DNA of 64,000 bases. Source: Kitasatospora atroaurantiaca (GTDB lineage Bacteria > Actinomycetota > Actinomycetes > Streptomycetales > Streptomycetaceae). A program made the translations under genes and the position numbers. Positions 1 to 8,806 of the stretch are shown one piece after another. The number at the start of each line of letters is the position of its first letter. Within the stretch, counting starts at the first letter, position 1. The notes beneath the pieces are model-generated. The model was not told the DNA's origin and ran no database searches. It was given only the letters and a program-made list of their open reading frames with translations. Location: assembly GCF_007828955.1 (NCBI RefSeq), contig NZ_VIVR01000001.1:372001-436000 (forward strand). Reading direction: 5' to 3'.

Positions 1-1145
1 GTACGGGAGAGCGGACGCGTCCAGCCCCGGGCCGCCTGCAGGGCGAGGATGATGTTCTCCCGCACCGTCAACTCGCCGACCAGACCCTCGGTCTTGCGGT
101 TCTCCGAGCAGAAGGCGATGCCGTACGAGATCGCGGCGCGCGGTGTGCGCAGGGTGGCGTCCGCGCCCTCGATCCGTACCGAGCCCTGGGTGCTGTGGTC
201 GGCGCCGAAGAGCAGTCGGGCCGCCTCCGTCCGACCGGATCCCAACAGACCTGCCAGGCCTACGACTTCACCGGGGCGGATGGTCAGGTCGTACGGCTCG
301 ATCGCGCCCTTGCGGGCGAGGCCGTCGGCGCGCAGGAACGGCGTGGTGCCGGCCGGTGCGGCGGGCTCGCGGCGGGTGCTGCCGGACAGCTCCTCCAGGC
401 TCGCCAGTTCGCCGCCGATCATACGGGCGACCAGGTCGACCTGCCGGAGCTCACTGGTCAGGTACTCGCCCTCCAGGCGCCCGTTGCGCAGGATGGTCAT
501 CCGGTCGCAGATCTCGTAGATCTGGTCCAGGAAGTGCGAGACGAACAGGATCGCCACGCCCTGGTCGCGCAACCGCCGCATCACGGCGAACAGTTGGCGC
601 ACCTCGTCGCGGTCCAGGCTGGAGGTCGGCTCGTCCAGGATCAGCACCTTGGCCGAGACGTCCACCGCCCGGACGATCGCGACCAGCTGCTGGACGGCTA
701 TCGAGTAGCTGTTCAGCGGGGCCGTGACGTCGATGTCCAGGTCGAGATCAGCGACCAACTCGGCGGCGCGGCGGCGAAGTTCGGACCAGTGGATGAGGCC
801 GAACCGGCGCGGCTCGCGGCCGATGAAGATGTTCTCCGCGACCGACAGGTTCGGGCAGAGGTTCACCTCCTGGTAGACCGTGCTGATCCCGGCCAGCTGC
901 GCCTGCAGCGGGCCGGAGATGTGGACGGTCCGGCCGTCCAGGACGACCTCGCCGCCGTCCGACTCGTAGACGCCGGTGAGGACCTTGATCAGGGTGGACT
1001 TGCCTGCGCCGTTCTCACCCATCAGCGCGTGCACCTCGCCGGGGAAGAGCCGGAAGTCGACCCCGTCCAGCGCCAGCACGCCCGGGAACTCCTTGCGGAT
1101 CCCGTGTACTTCCAGGACCGGTTGCTGTGCGCGTTGCGCCGGCAT
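1..1145 (-). CDS. Sugar ABC transporter ATP-binding protein, YtfR/RbsA type (partial, 3' end outside window)
   Basis: This is the cytoplasmic ATPase of a CUT2-type monosaccharide importer and has the usual duplicated ABC domain. It starts at ATG 1143-1145; 381 codons are visible before the window edge. The first domain shows Walker A GENGAGKST (residues 43-51), a Q-loop (STVYQEVN) and Walker B LILDEPTSSLD followed by the FVSH switch histidine. The second domain begins near residue 270 and is cut just after SENRKTEGL, the motif typical of the second RbsA/YtfR domain. It follows the binding-protein gene on the same strand and a hairpin lies between them. The signature of domain 1 reads YSIAVQQLVAI rather than the common LSIAQQQ, a mild deviation. 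Permeases are expected beyond position 1. Confidence 0.93.
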   Translation of the reverse strand, partial: MPAQRAQQPVLEVHGIRKEFPGVLALDGVDFRLFPGEVHALMGENGAGKSTLIKVLTGVYESDGGEVVLDGRTVHISGPLQAQLAGISTVYQEVNLCPNLSVAENIFIGREPRRFGLIHWSELRRRAAELVADLDLDIDVTAPLNSYSIAVQQLVAIVRAVDVSAKVLILDEPTSSLDRDEVRQLFAVMRRLRDQGVAILFVSHFLDQIYEICDRMTILRNGRLEGEYLTSELRQVDLVARMIGGELASLEELSGSTRREPAAPAGTTPFLRADGLARKGAIEPYDLTIRPGEVVGLAGLLGSGRTEAARLLFGADHSTQGSVRIEGADATLRTPRAAISYGIAFCSENRKTEGLVGELTVRENIILALQAARGWTRPLSR

Positions 1146-1168
1146 CCGCCCCTCCTCTCGTGGTCGGG

Positions 1169-1205
1169 GACCGGGGGCGCTGGTCACTGACCCGCGCCCC
1201 CGGTC
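1169..1205 (-). terminator. Intercistronic stem-loop between binding protein and ATPase genes
   Basis: The 12-bp arms GACCGGGGGCGC (1169-1180) and GCGCCCCCGGTC (1194-1205) are perfectly complementary around a 13-nt loop. They lie entirely in the 70-bp gap between the two transporter genes, with no U-tract. Such hairpins commonly let binding-protein mRNA accumulate above that of the downstream ATPase and permeases, so partial termination or mRNA protection is the likely role (inference). Confidence 0.6.
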
Positions 1206-1215
1206 TCCGGGCCGG

Positions 1216-2205
1216 TCAGTACTGGCGGTTCGGCAGGGCGGCCGCGGCCTGGTCCTGGGTGAAGACGCCCTCCTCGGTCTTGATCCGGCGCGGCACCTGC
1301 TCGCCGGCCTTGACCTTCTTGATCAGGTCCATCAGCTGGTCGCCGAGGAGCGGGTTGCACTCGACGTCGACGTTGATCTTGCCCTGGCTCATCGCGGTGA
1401 AGGCGTCCTTGACGCCGTCGACCGAGATGATCTTGATGTCGGTACCGGGCTTCTTGCCGGCCTCCTCGATGGCCTGGATCGCGCCGAGGGCCATGTCGTC
1501 GTTGTGCGCGTAGAGCACGTCGATCTTCGGCTGGGACTTCAGGAAGGCCTGCATGACCTCCTTGCCCTTGGCCCGGGTGAAGTCACCGGTCTGGGAGGCC
1601 ACGATCTTGAACTTGGAGTCGGCCTTGATGACGTCGGTGAAGCCCGCCTTGCGGTCGTTGGCCGGGGCGGAGCCGGTGGTGCCCTGGAGCTCCACGATGT
1701 TCACCGCGTCGGTCTTGCCCTGGTACTGCTTCACCAGCCAGTCGCCGGCCCGCTTGCCCTCCTCCACGAAGTCGGAGCCGAGGAAGCTGGCGTAGAGCGA
1801 CTCGTCCTTGGAGTCCACCGCACGGTCCGTCAGGACGACCGGGATCTTGGCGTCCTTGGCCTCCTTGAGTACGGTGTCCCAACCCGACTCGACCACCGGC
1901 GAGAAGGCGATGACGTCCACCTTCTGCTGGATGAACGAGCGGATCGCCTTGATCTGGTTCTCCTGCTTCTGCTGGGCGTCGGAGAACTTCAGGGTGATGC
2001 CGGCCTTCTTCGCCGCGTCCTGCACGGACTTGGTGTTGGCGGTGCGCCAGCCGCTCTCCGCACCGACCTGCGAGAAGCCCACGGTGAGCTTGTGACCGGA
2101 GCCCGTACCGTCGGCCGAGCTCCCGCCGGAGCCGCCGGACCCGCAGGCGGACAGAACGGCGACCATCGCGCTTGCGACCAGGGCCGCCGCAGCTCTCTTG
2201 GACAT
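1216..2205 (-). CDS. Galactofuranose-type sugar ABC transporter substrate-binding lipoprotein (YtfQ-like)
   Basis: A 329-residue extracytoplasmic binding protein of the periplasmic-binding-protein type I fold. The start at 2205 gives a clean lipoprotein signal (MSKRAAAALVASAMVAVLSAC, lipobox LSAC) with GAGAGGAAC upstream; the longer open frame to 2319 adds a proline/arginine-rich non-signal stretch and was rejected. The mature protein closely matches what I remember of E. coli YtfQ: TVGFSQVGAESGWR, QQKQENQIKAIRSF, VVELQGT-like NIVELQGTTGS and YAHNDDMALGAIQAIEEAG. Galactofuranose is therefore the best substrate guess, although related actinobacterial proteins may bind other pentoses or hexoses. 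It is the first gene of the operon, divergent in regulation from nothing but preceded by its own LacI operator, with the LacI gene just upstream on the same strand. Confidence 0.9.
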   Translation of the reverse strand: MSKRAAAALVASAMVAVLSACGSGGSGGSSADGTGSGHKLTVGFSQVGAESGWRTANTKSVQDAAKKAGITLKFSDAQQKQENQIKAIRSFIQQKVDVIAFSPVVESGWDTVLKEAKDAKIPVVLTDRAVDSKDESLYASFLGSDFVEEGKRAGDWLVKQYQGKTDAVNIVELQGTTGSAPANDRKAGFTDVIKADSKFKIVASQTGDFTRAKGKEVMQAFLKSQPKIDVLYAHNDDMALGAIQAIEEAGKKPGTDIKIISVDGVKDAFTAMSQGKINVDVECNPLLGDQLMDLIKKVKAGEQVPRRIKTEEGVFTQDQAAAALPNRQY

Positions 2206-2340
2206 CTTGGGGTTCCTCTCGGGTGGGGGGCGCCGTTCCCGCGGGGCGATGCGCAGCCCGGTCCGGCGTGGTTCGGGCAGCACCTGGTCCGCGTCGTTCG
2301 TGTGAACGGGAGGTGGCACTGCCGTTTCGCTCTTGTGAGA

Positions 2341-2356
2341 TTGTTAACGCTAACAA
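2341..2356. promoter_or_regulatory. LacI-family operator upstream of the sugar-binding protein gene
   Basis: TTGTTAACGCTAACAA has perfect 6-bp outer arms (TTGTTA/TAACAA) around a near-symmetric ACGC centre. It sits 136 bp upstream of the lipoprotein start and 124 bp downstream of the LacI stop codon. The TTAACG/CGCTAA core is typical of LacI-family operators, so the neighbouring regulator (2480-3511) is the probable ligand. Confidence 0.72.
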
Positions 2357-2479
2357 TTCGACGGACAAGAGGTCGGGTGTCCCGTTACCCAATCTTGACC
2401 TGGTGGGGCCCGGCCGAGTGAATCCGTTGGGAGTGCGCCGAGTTGGCTACCGGTGGCCGGTTGCAGTGGCCCGAGTCGA

Positions 2480-3511
2480 CTACCGGCGAGCGGCCGGACC
2501 CGCACTCCGGCGCAGCACCATCTCCGGCGAGACCAGCACATGGCTGCGCGCATGGCCGACGCCGGCCAGCTCCTCGACCAGCAGCTCCAGGGCACGACGG
2601 CCCAGCTCGCCGAAGTCCTGGCGCACGGTGGTCAGGGGCGGCGCGAAGTACGCGGACTCGGGGATGTCGTCGAAACCGACCACGCTGATGTCGCCCGGGA
2701 TCGACCGGCCCGCCTCGTGGAGCGCACGCAGCAGTCCCAGGGCCATGTGGTCATTGGCGCAGAACACGGCGGTGACCTCACGGTCCTCCGCGATCCTCAG
2801 CCCCGCCTCGTACCCGGAGCGGGCGCTCCAGTCACCGCTCTGGACCTGCGGGACCTCGGCGCCGACCGCCTCCAGCGCCTTGCGCCAGCCGTCCTGCCGG
2901 GTCTTGGTCTCCAGCCAGCCCGCCGGCCCGGCCACATGGTGCACGGTTTCGTGCCCGAGGTCGAGCAGGTGACGGGTGGCGGCCAGCGCACCGGCCTCGT
3001 TGTCGACCGCGACCACCGGCACCCGGGACTGGCTGCCCGACCCGACCGCCACCACCGGCACCGCGCTGGACAGCTTCGCCACCGCGCTCACCGCCGAGAT
3101 CTGCGGCGCGATGACGACGATGCCTTCGACGCCCTGGTCACGCAGCCGGTCCACCGCCTCCTGGACGGAACGGCTGTCGAGCGAGCGCAGGCTCGCCACG
3201 CTGACGAAGTACCCCGCGCTGCGGGCCGCCTGCTCGATACCGTCCAGCATCGAGGCGGGGCCGTAGAGCGCACTGCCGAAGCTGACCACACCGAGGGTCT
3301 GCGAGCGCCGGGTGACCAGCGCCCGGGCCGCCGAGTTGGGACGGTAGTCCAGCTCACGGATGGCGGCGAGCACCCGTTCACGGGTGTCGGGCCGGACGTG
3401 CGGCGCACCGTTCAGTACTCGCGACACCGTCTGGTGGGACACGCCGGCCACCCGCGCCACGTCCGCCATCACAGGCTGGCGCGGTTCCGGCTCGGTGCTT
3501 GCAGTTCCCAC
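2480..3511 (-). CDS. LacI-family transcriptional regulator of the sugar ABC operon
   Basis: A 343-residue repressor. The N-terminal HTH reads MADVARVAGVSHQTVSRVLNG (residues 15-35), followed by the hinge helix YRPNSAARALVTRRS. A type I periplasmic-binding-like effector domain runs to the end (GIVVIAPQ, AVFCANDHMALGLLRAL, VVGFDDIPESAYFAPPLTTVRQD). The GTG start at 3509-3511 has GAGGGGG about nine bases upstream. It precedes the binding-protein gene on the same strand and most likely represses it through the operator at 2341-2356, with the sugar releasing it. The effector domain resembles that of the second LacI protein in this window (59405-60442), notably the FxPPLTTVxQDF tail, so the two are probably paralogues. 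Confidence 0.92.
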   Translation of the reverse strand: MGTASTEPEPRQPVMADVARVAGVSHQTVSRVLNGAPHVRPDTRERVLAAIRELDYRPNSAARALVTRRSQTLGVVSFGSALYGPASMLDGIEQAARSAGYFVSVASLRSLDSRSVQEAVDRLRDQGVEGIVVIAPQISAVSAVAKLSSAVPVVAVGSGSQSRVPVVAVDNEAGALAATRHLLDLGHETVHHVAGPAGWLETKTRQDGWRKALEAVGAEVPQVQSGDWSARSGYEAGLRIAEDREVTAVFCANDHMALGLLRALHEAGRSIPGDISVVGFDDIPESAYFAPPLTTVRQDFGELGRRALELLVEELAGVGHARSHVLVSPEMVLRRSAGPAARR

Positions 3512-3681
3512 TCACGGCCCCCTCATCGGTCTCATCGGTGCCACGGCACGGCGGTCCGGCCCTGGGTCGGTACCACGGCTGGTGACGCAGAGCTGGACAG
3601 GCACTACGACTGTCTCACGAGTGCTCACGAGAGTGTATTTGTTCGCGATCACATGACAAGGCTTCGGCGCCCTGCAGCTGA

Positions 3682-3900
3682 TCACGAAGAGCTCGGGGCC
3701 AGGGCCTGCCCGGCCGACGCCGGGCCCCGGTGAGCAGCACCTAGGGCGGCCAGGGCGGTACAGGCCGGGTCGTGCACCGCGAGGCGTTCCAGGACGGGGA
3801 GCGCGCGATCATCGCCGAGAGCGCACAGGCCCAGCAGCGCAGGTCGGGATTCGGGCAACCGACGGAATTCGCTGACCTGGTCACTTACGGCTCTGATCAT
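3682..3900 (-). CDS. Small protein or remnant with HEAT-like C-terminus
   Basis: The open frame from the ATG at 3900 encodes about 72 residues. The stretch ALLGLCALGDDRALPVLERL followed by AVHDPACTALAALGAAH resembles one or two HEAT/armadillo helices, with a low-complexity PASAGQALAPSSS tail. No convincing ribosome-binding site is visible and the GC pattern is weaker than in neighbours. It could be a degraded C-terminal piece of a HEAT-repeat protein rather than a functional gene. Nothing else is recognisable between 3512 and 4078. Confidence 0.32.
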   Translation of the reverse strand: MIRAVSDQVSEFRRLPESRPALLGLCALGDDRALPVLERLAVHDPACTALAALGAAHRGPASAGQALAPSSS

Positions 3901-4078
3901 GTGCAGATCCCGCAATGAGCCAGGGGGAGTTCCACCGAGTCCACGTGGCTGGGTTCCGCGGGCGCGGCGTCTGCCGTGCTCAATGGGGGGCGGCGGACCT
4001 GCTCGGAGAGCTGGGGATAGGATCCGCGAGCGTCGTTGCCCCGTTCGGGCTGGCCATGCCCTGTGGAGGGATCTTCCG

Positions 4079-5689
4079 ATGACGTTTCGGCTGCGCGCTG
4101 TCCGCGCGCTCGTGCTGCTGGCCGGCTTCTATCTGATGGGCGTGGTTCTGCTAGCGGCCATGGCGGTGCTCGACTGGCTGCTGGTGACACGGCTGCTCAC
4201 CGAGCGGGCGGCCTGGTTCGAGGGCACGGTCCTGACCGTCACCGTCTTGCTGGCGGTGGCGATTCTGCGGGGTATGTTCGCCTCTTTGCGGGCCGGGCGT
4301 CTGGGCCCGGTGCCGCACGCGGTGGCGGTCACGCCGCAGGACCAGCCCGAGCTGTGGGAAGAGGTGCGCGCCGCTGCCGAGGTGACGGGGGAGCGGCCGC
4401 CGGACGAGCTCTACCTGGTCGCCGAGGTCAACGCGGGGGTCGCCGAACAGAGCCGCCTGCTGGGGCTGTTGCCCGGACGGCGCCGTATGCTCCTGGGCCT
4501 GCCGCTGCTCGCCGGGCTGACCGTCCCGCGGCTGCGCGCCGTCCTCGCCCACGAGTTCGGGCACTACGGCAACCTCGACACCCGGCTCGGCGGTGTCACG
4601 ATGCGCGGCCGGGAGGCAGTACTGCACACGGTGGAGGTGTTCCGCGGGGGCAGCACCCAGTTGCACTACGCGATCGGCGCCCTGTACGTCGGCTACGCCC
4701 GGATGTTCCTGCGGACCTCGCAGTCCATGGCCCGCCACCAGGAGCTCGCCGCCGACCAAGTGGCCGCCCGGCACGCGGGCCGCGACGCGACGGTCGCTGC
4801 GCTGCGCACCCTTCCGGTGCTCGACGCCGTGCACACCCACTACCTGGACACATACGCCGCGATGGGCGGGCCGCTGGGAGCACTGCCGCCGGTGGGCGAG
4901 GTGCACGGCGGTTTCCGACGGCTGCTCGCCGCCCGGACGGCGGAGCGGCTCGCTGTACTCTCCGCCGGGCAGCGCCCGCCGCGGCCGCACCGGTACGACT
5001 CGCACCCGCCGACCGCCGAACGGATCGCCCTGATCGAGAAGCTGCCCGCCGACGGCCGGACCGACGGGTCTTCCGATGAGCCGGCCGCGGTCACCCTGCT
5101 GCACGACCCGGACCGGGTGTTCGCCGCGCTGGAGGCGCGCACGCTGCCGCCGGAGGCGATGCGGCTGCGGCGCATGAGTTGGGACGACCTCGTCATGGCC
5201 CGCGCGGTCGCCGACGCCGAAGGCTGGTCCCGGCCGCTACGGGTCGCCGTGGCCAGGGCGCTGCGCTCCTCGGCGCAAGGCGCAGACGGGCCTGCGCCCG
5301 TACGCCGGGATGCCACGGCCAAGGGGGTGCCGGACGACGAGTTGCCCGGCCTCGAGGAGGTACTCAACGCGTTCGACCGCGGCCTGCTGTGGATGGCGGT
5401 CGCCGACCGCATGCCCAAACCGCCTCGGGCGGCGCGGCTGATCGGGCCGTCGGCCCGCAACTTCATCCGGCCCAAGGTCTTCGACGGGCTCGCGGGCATG
5501 GTCCATCTGCGCCTCGCCGGGGCCGGACACGCCACCCCTGACATCGCCTGGTCGGGGCAGCCCGGACTCGCCCTGCCCGAGGCATGGGAGAAGGACATGG
5601 ACGACGCCCTCGACGCGGCCGTCGCCGACATGCCCGACACTGCGCCCCTACGCGCCCTGCTCGCCGACACCCCCGGCGTGCCCGCGTAA
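4079..5689 (+). CDS. M48-family membrane metalloprotease
   Basis: A 536-residue peptidase. The ATG at 4079 was chosen because GGAGGG sits eight bases upstream and the protein then opens with a membrane segment (VRALVLLAGFYLMGVVLLAA); the frame extends further upstream but only with arginine-rich non-homologous sequence. A second hydrophobic segment follows near residue 50. The zinc site HEFGH lies at residues 158-162 in VLAHEFGHYGNLDTR, and the third ligand region appears as RHQELAADQVAARHAG. This arrangement matches HtpX/Ste24-like M48B proteases, which degrade or process membrane proteins. The C-terminal 200 residues are a poorly conserved soluble domain. The gene stands alone and converges with the Nei gene. 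Confidence 0.85.
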   Translation: MTFRLRAVRALVLLAGFYLMGVVLLAAMAVLDWLLVTRLLTERAAWFEGTVLTVTVLLAVAILRGMFASLRAGRLGPVPHAVAVTPQDQPELWEEVRAAAEVTGERPPDELYLVAEVNAGVAEQSRLLGLLPGRRRMLLGLPLLAGLTVPRLRAVLAHEFGHYGNLDTRLGGVTMRGREAVLHTVEVFRGGSTQLHYAIGALYVGYARMFLRTSQSMARHQELAADQVAARHAGRDATVAALRTLPVLDAVHTHYLDTYAAMGGPLGALPPVGEVHGGFRRLLAARTAERLAVLSAGQRPPRPHRYDSHPPTAERIALIEKLPADGRTDGSSDEPAAVTLLHDPDRVFAALEARTLPPEAMRLRRMSWDDLVMARAVADAEGWSRPLRVAVARALRSSAQGADGPAPVRRDATAKGVPDDELPGLEEVLNAFDRGLLWMAVADRMPKPPRAARLIGPSARNFIRPKVFDGLAGMVHLRLAGAGHATPDIAWSGQPGLALPEAWEKDMDDALDAAVADMPDTAPLRALLADTPGVPA

Positions 5690-5710
5690 CCGCCGTTCGA
5701 AGTTGCGATC

Positions 5711-5753
5711 CCCCACACCGCCCAGGTGGTGGGGTTCAGGTTTTGCGAACCTG
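5711..5753. terminator. Double hairpin between convergent genes
   Basis: CCCCACACC (5711-5719) pairs with GGTGGTGGGG (5725-5734) with one bulged G, followed by CAGGTT (5737-5742) with AACCTG (5748-5753). It lies 22 bases after the M48 stop codon and upstream of the 3' end of the convergent Nei gene, so it may serve either strand. Confidence 0.5.
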
Positions 5754-5901
5754 GCCAGTGGAGCTGGTGGCCGGGCCAGCTGGACGGCACGGGCCGGCCG
5801 CCCGGGCACAAGACACCATGGCCGTGACATGGGGGTACCTTCCTCGGACCGTCCTCATTCCGTCACCCCGCAACACCTCATTTCGTCGGTTCCGCCACCC
5901 G

Positions 5902-6693
5902 TCAGCCGGGCGGCGCCGGGCCTCGCTGGCAGTTCGGGCACCAGAAGGCGGGGCGGTCGCGGTCGTGCGGCGCCGTGCGGACGGGGGTGCCGCAGCGGAG
6001 GCAGGCGCGGCGGGCGCGGCCGTACACCCAGTTCTGCCGGCCCGGCTGGGTGTTGCCCGTGGTGACGTGGCCGTGGCGGAGCTTGTTGGCGTCGAGGAGT
6101 TGATGGGCGCGGGCCAGCAGGCGTTCGAGCGTGGTGACGGTGCCGACCGGTGTCCACGGGGTGAGCCCGGCCATGAAGCAGAGCTCGTTGGCGTAGACAT
6201 TGCCGATCCCGGCGAGGTTGCGCTGGTCCAGGAGCGCCTCGGCGAGCGGGCGCTCAGGCTGCGCGCCGATCCGTCGCAGCGCCTCGGCGATGCTCCAGTC
6301 CGGGCCGAGCAGGTCGGGACCGAGGTGGCCCACGGCGTTCGGCTCGTCGGCGGTGCGGAGCAGCTCGACGACGGGCAGGCGGTAGCCGACGGCCGTACGG
6401 TCCCCGGTCCCGAGGATCGCGCGGATCTGGTGGGAGGGCCCGCCGCTCCAGCGTTCGCCGGGGCGGTAGAGCTCCCAGCGGCCGTCCATCCGGAGGTGGG
6501 TGTGGAGGGTGAGGCCGCCGTCGAAGCGGGTCAGCAGGTGCTTGCCGCGCGGGACGACCTCCAGGACCCGCCGGCCGGTCAGGTCGGCGGTGGCGTGAGC
6601 GGGCACGCGCAGGTCCGCGCTGGTCAGTACCTGGCCGGCGAGGGCCTCGTGCAGGAGCGCGGAGACGCGGAAGACACTGTCACCTTCGGGCAC
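5902..6693 (-). CDS. Fpg/Nei-family DNA glycosylase/AP lyase (endonuclease VIII-like)
   Basis: A 263-residue base-excision repair enzyme. The protein starts MPEGDSVFR; Pro2 is the catalytic nucleophile and Glu3 the general acid of the family, and MPEGD is typical of the Nei branch. The helix-two-turn-helix region contains the invariant LLDQRNLAGIGNVYANELCF with the structural Asn. The C-terminal zinc finger is complete: CLRCG followed by CPNCQ. The finger loop has a conserved arginine (RTAPHDRDRP region). Length is normal for actinobacterial Nei2-type proteins. It acts on oxidised pyrimidines and AP sites in chromosomal DNA. The gene is 40 bp downstream of the PAP2-kinase fusion on the same strand and could be co-transcribed. 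Confidence 0.92.
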   Translation of the reverse strand: MPEGDSVFRVSALLHEALAGQVLTSADLRVPAHATADLTGRRVLEVVPRGKHLLTRFDGGLTLHTHLRMDGRWELYRPGERWSGGPSHQIRAILGTGDRTAVGYRLPVVELLRTADEPNAVGHLGPDLLGPDWSIAEALRRIGAQPERPLAEALLDQRNLAGIGNVYANELCFMAGLTPWTPVGTVTTLERLLARAHQLLDANKLRHGHVTTGNTQPGRQNWVYGRARRACLRCGTPVRTAPHDRDRPAFWCPNCQRGPAPPG

Positions 6694-6733
6694 TCCCCCA
6701 TCATGCCGGGTCCACGGTCACGGGGAGGGCCGC

Positions 6734-8230
6734 TCACGGGACGGCCGGATGAGCCGGCCGGTAGACCGTGAGAGGGCGGGAAGCCTTGCCGAGCAGCAGA
6801 CGGTCCGGGGCAGGGACCGCCTCGCCGTCCAGGGCCAGGTGCCCCACTCCCCGCAGGTCGGTCAGGTCGAGGGCGGGCAGCCTGGCCTCGCGGTACACCC
6901 GCGATCTGCCGAGGGTGCCGGAGAGGAAGGCTGCGAGCAGTCTGGTCCGGGCGAACGGGCGGCTGCCGTCGACCACCCGGATGTCGAGCAGGCCGTCGTC
7001 CAGGCGGCTTCGGTGACTCGGCGCGAAGCCCGGAGGGTCGTACGCGCCGTTGCCCGCGAACAGCAGCCACAGCCTGCGCGGCACGCCGGACACCGCCACC
7101 GGGACGGGCTCCGCCGCCGCCAGCACCCGGACCAGCGCGACACCCAGCGCCGGCCACTTGCCGAGGCGCTTCTCCAGCCGCTCGCGGACGCGGACGAGGT
7201 CCGGGTACACGCCGATGCTGAAGGTGTTGAGGAAGATGCGGTCCAGGCCGTCACCGCGGAGGCGGCCGAGGTCCACGGCGGCCGCACTGCCCGTCTCGAC
7301 CGCCTCGGCGGTGGCCCGCAGGGTGGGGCTGCCGAGGTCTACGGCGAAGTGGTTGAGCGTGCCGCCCGGGAAGACCGCCAGTGGCAGGAGCTCGCGGGCC
7401 GCGACCGTCGCTGCGAGGTTGACGGTGCCGTCGCCGCCGCAGACACCGAGCGCTCCCCCGGCGCGGACGGCACGCGCCGCGGCCCGGTCCATCAGCTCCG
7501 CCAGGTCGTCGCCGGGCCCGCAGACCTGGATCTCCGCCTCGGTGAGCAGCGCTCGGAGCTCCTCGACCACGGGATCCGGCCCCTGTCCGCCCCTGGGCGG
7601 GACGCCCGGGCCCGCGCTGATGTTGACCACCACGGACAGCCCAGCGCCGCGCGGGAGCGCGGGCGCGTCGAGGTGGGGCGGGGCGGTGGCGGCGGGACGG
7701 TTCGGCCTGCGTGGCCACCAACGGAGCGTGAGCGCGGCCGCTCCCGCGCCCAGTGCCGCCCCGGCCAGCACGTCGCCCGGGTAGTGCACGCCGACGTAGA
7801 CCCGGGAGGCCATCACACCGGCTGCCACCGGGGCTGCGACCGCGCCCAGCAGGGGCGATTCCAGGGCGAGGCCGGTGGCGAAGGCGGCCGCCGAGGCGGA
7901 GTGCCCGGAGGGGAAGGAGCTGGTCACCGGCTGCTTGAGCAGTCGGCGGACCACCGGCACCGGGTCGAGGAGGGGCCGCGGCCGCCGGGCCGCGTACTTG
8001 GCCGGCAGGTTGGCGACGGCCGAGGCGATCAGGAGCGAGCCCACCCCGCGCAGCGCTGCCCGGCGGGCCGTACGGCTGCCGCTCGCCCCGAGGACGGCAG
8101 CGGAGGCCAGCCACAGCACGCCGTGGTCGGCGGCATGGGTCAGTCTGGGCAGCCAGGGGTCCGCGCCGCGCAGGCGACGCGCGGCGAAACGGACGAACAG
8201 CTGACGGTCGAGCTCGTTCAGCGCACCCAT
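6734..8230 (-). CDS. PAP2 phosphatase-diacylglycerol kinase fusion protein
   Basis: A 498-residue two-domain lipid enzyme. Residues 1-180 form a membrane PAP2 phosphatase with its three motifs: KYAARRPRP, SFPSGHSAS and SRVYVGVHYPGDV. Residues 200-498 form a lipid kinase catalytic domain of the DAGK/YegS type, with VVVNISAGPG, the nucleotide-binding GVCGGDGTVN and FPGGTLNHFA. Substrates are probably phosphatidate/diacylglycerol or prenyl phosphates; the exact lipid cannot be told. The opposing activities (removing and adding a phosphate) in one chain suggest lipid-phosphate cycling at the membrane. Such fusions are known in actinobacteria. The small membrane-protein gene lies 52 bp upstream on the same strand. 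Confidence 0.9.
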   Translation of the reverse strand: MGALNELDRQLFVRFAARRLRGADPWLPRLTHAADHGVLWLASAAVLGASGSRTARRAALRGVGSLLIASAVANLPAKYAARRPRPLLDPVPVVRRLLKQPVTSSFPSGHSASAAAFATGLALESPLLGAVAAPVAAGVMASRVYVGVHYPGDVLAGAALGAGAAALTLRWWPRRPNRPAATAPPHLDAPALPRGAGLSVVVNISAGPGVPPRGGQGPDPVVEELRALLTEAEIQVCGPGDDLAELMDRAAARAVRAGGALGVCGGDGTVNLAATVAARELLPLAVFPGGTLNHFAVDLGSPTLRATAEAVETGSAAAVDLGRLRGDGLDRIFLNTFSIGVYPDLVRVRERLEKRLGKWPALGVALVRVLAAAEPVPVAVSGVPRRLWLLFAGNGAYDPPGFAPSHRSRLDDGLLDIRVVDGSRPFARTRLLAAFLSGTLGRSRVYREARLPALDLTDLRGVGHLALDGEAVPAPDRLLLGKASRPLTVYRPAHPAVP

Positions 8231-8282
8231 GACAGGAGGTTAGGTCCTTTTCGAGGTCGGGTCCTCTTCACCGGGCAACGCC

Positions 8283-8705
8283 TTACGACCGGGCAACGGC
8301 TCTTCGCCGGGCAGCGCGCCATCGGTCGACGGACACCGGCAGCAGGAGTCCGGCGACGGAGAGCGCACCCCAGCCGGCCGAGACCGCCACCGCCATGCCC
8401 CGGCGCTCGCGCGGCAGGGTGGCGCCCAGCAGGACGGCGTCGCCGAGGTCCGCCGCGATCCGCACCAGAGCCGCGAGCCTCAGGGCGTCCCCCTCGGGAG
8501 CCAGCACCATGGCGAGCCCGGAAGCCGCGTCGCGCCAGGCGAGCGGACGCAGGCAGACCTCCGTGTGCGGGGCGACCGCGCCGGTCTCGTCCACCAGCCC
8601 GGACGGCCCGGCGAGCAGCGCCGGGCGCAGCGCGACGGTCACGCCGTACAGGGCGGTCGCCGCGCCGGTGAGCCTGAGCAGTCCTGCGTGCATCCTGCCT
8701 TGCAC
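8283..8705 (-). CDS. Small membrane protein, DUF4267-like
   Basis: A 140-residue protein with four hydrophobic stretches (LLRLTGAATALYGVTVAL, ASGLAMVLAP, LVRIAADLGDAVLLGATL, MAVAVSAGWGALSVAGLLLP). The GTG at 8703-8705 has AAAGGA five bases upstream; an ATG four codons further in is an alternative. The pattern PLAWRDAASGLAMVLAPEG with a following RIAADLGDA resembles DUF4267-type proteins of unknown function. It probably shares a transcript with the downstream lipid phosphatase-kinase, but no functional link is proven. Confidence 0.7.
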   Translation of the reverse strand: MQGRMHAGLLRLTGAATALYGVTVALRPALLAGPSGLVDETGAVAPHTEVCLRPLAWRDAASGLAMVLAPEGDALRLAALVRIAADLGDAVLLGATLPRERRGMAVAVSAGWGALSVAGLLLPVSVDRWRAARRRAVARS

Positions 8706-8806
8706 CTCGTCCTTTCAGCGGCAGTCTCCCCCGCCGTTCTTACGAACCGCTGACGGCCTGTCGGTACGTCGCCGTTCTACCGCCCGGGCGGGCTAGCGTC
8801 GCGGGC

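Noticed and set aside
195-1190. Long plus-strand open frame opposite the ABC ATPase gene
   Set aside because: It is the G/C-rich antisense shadow of the minus-strand ATPase, lacks a ribosome-binding site and resembles no protein family.
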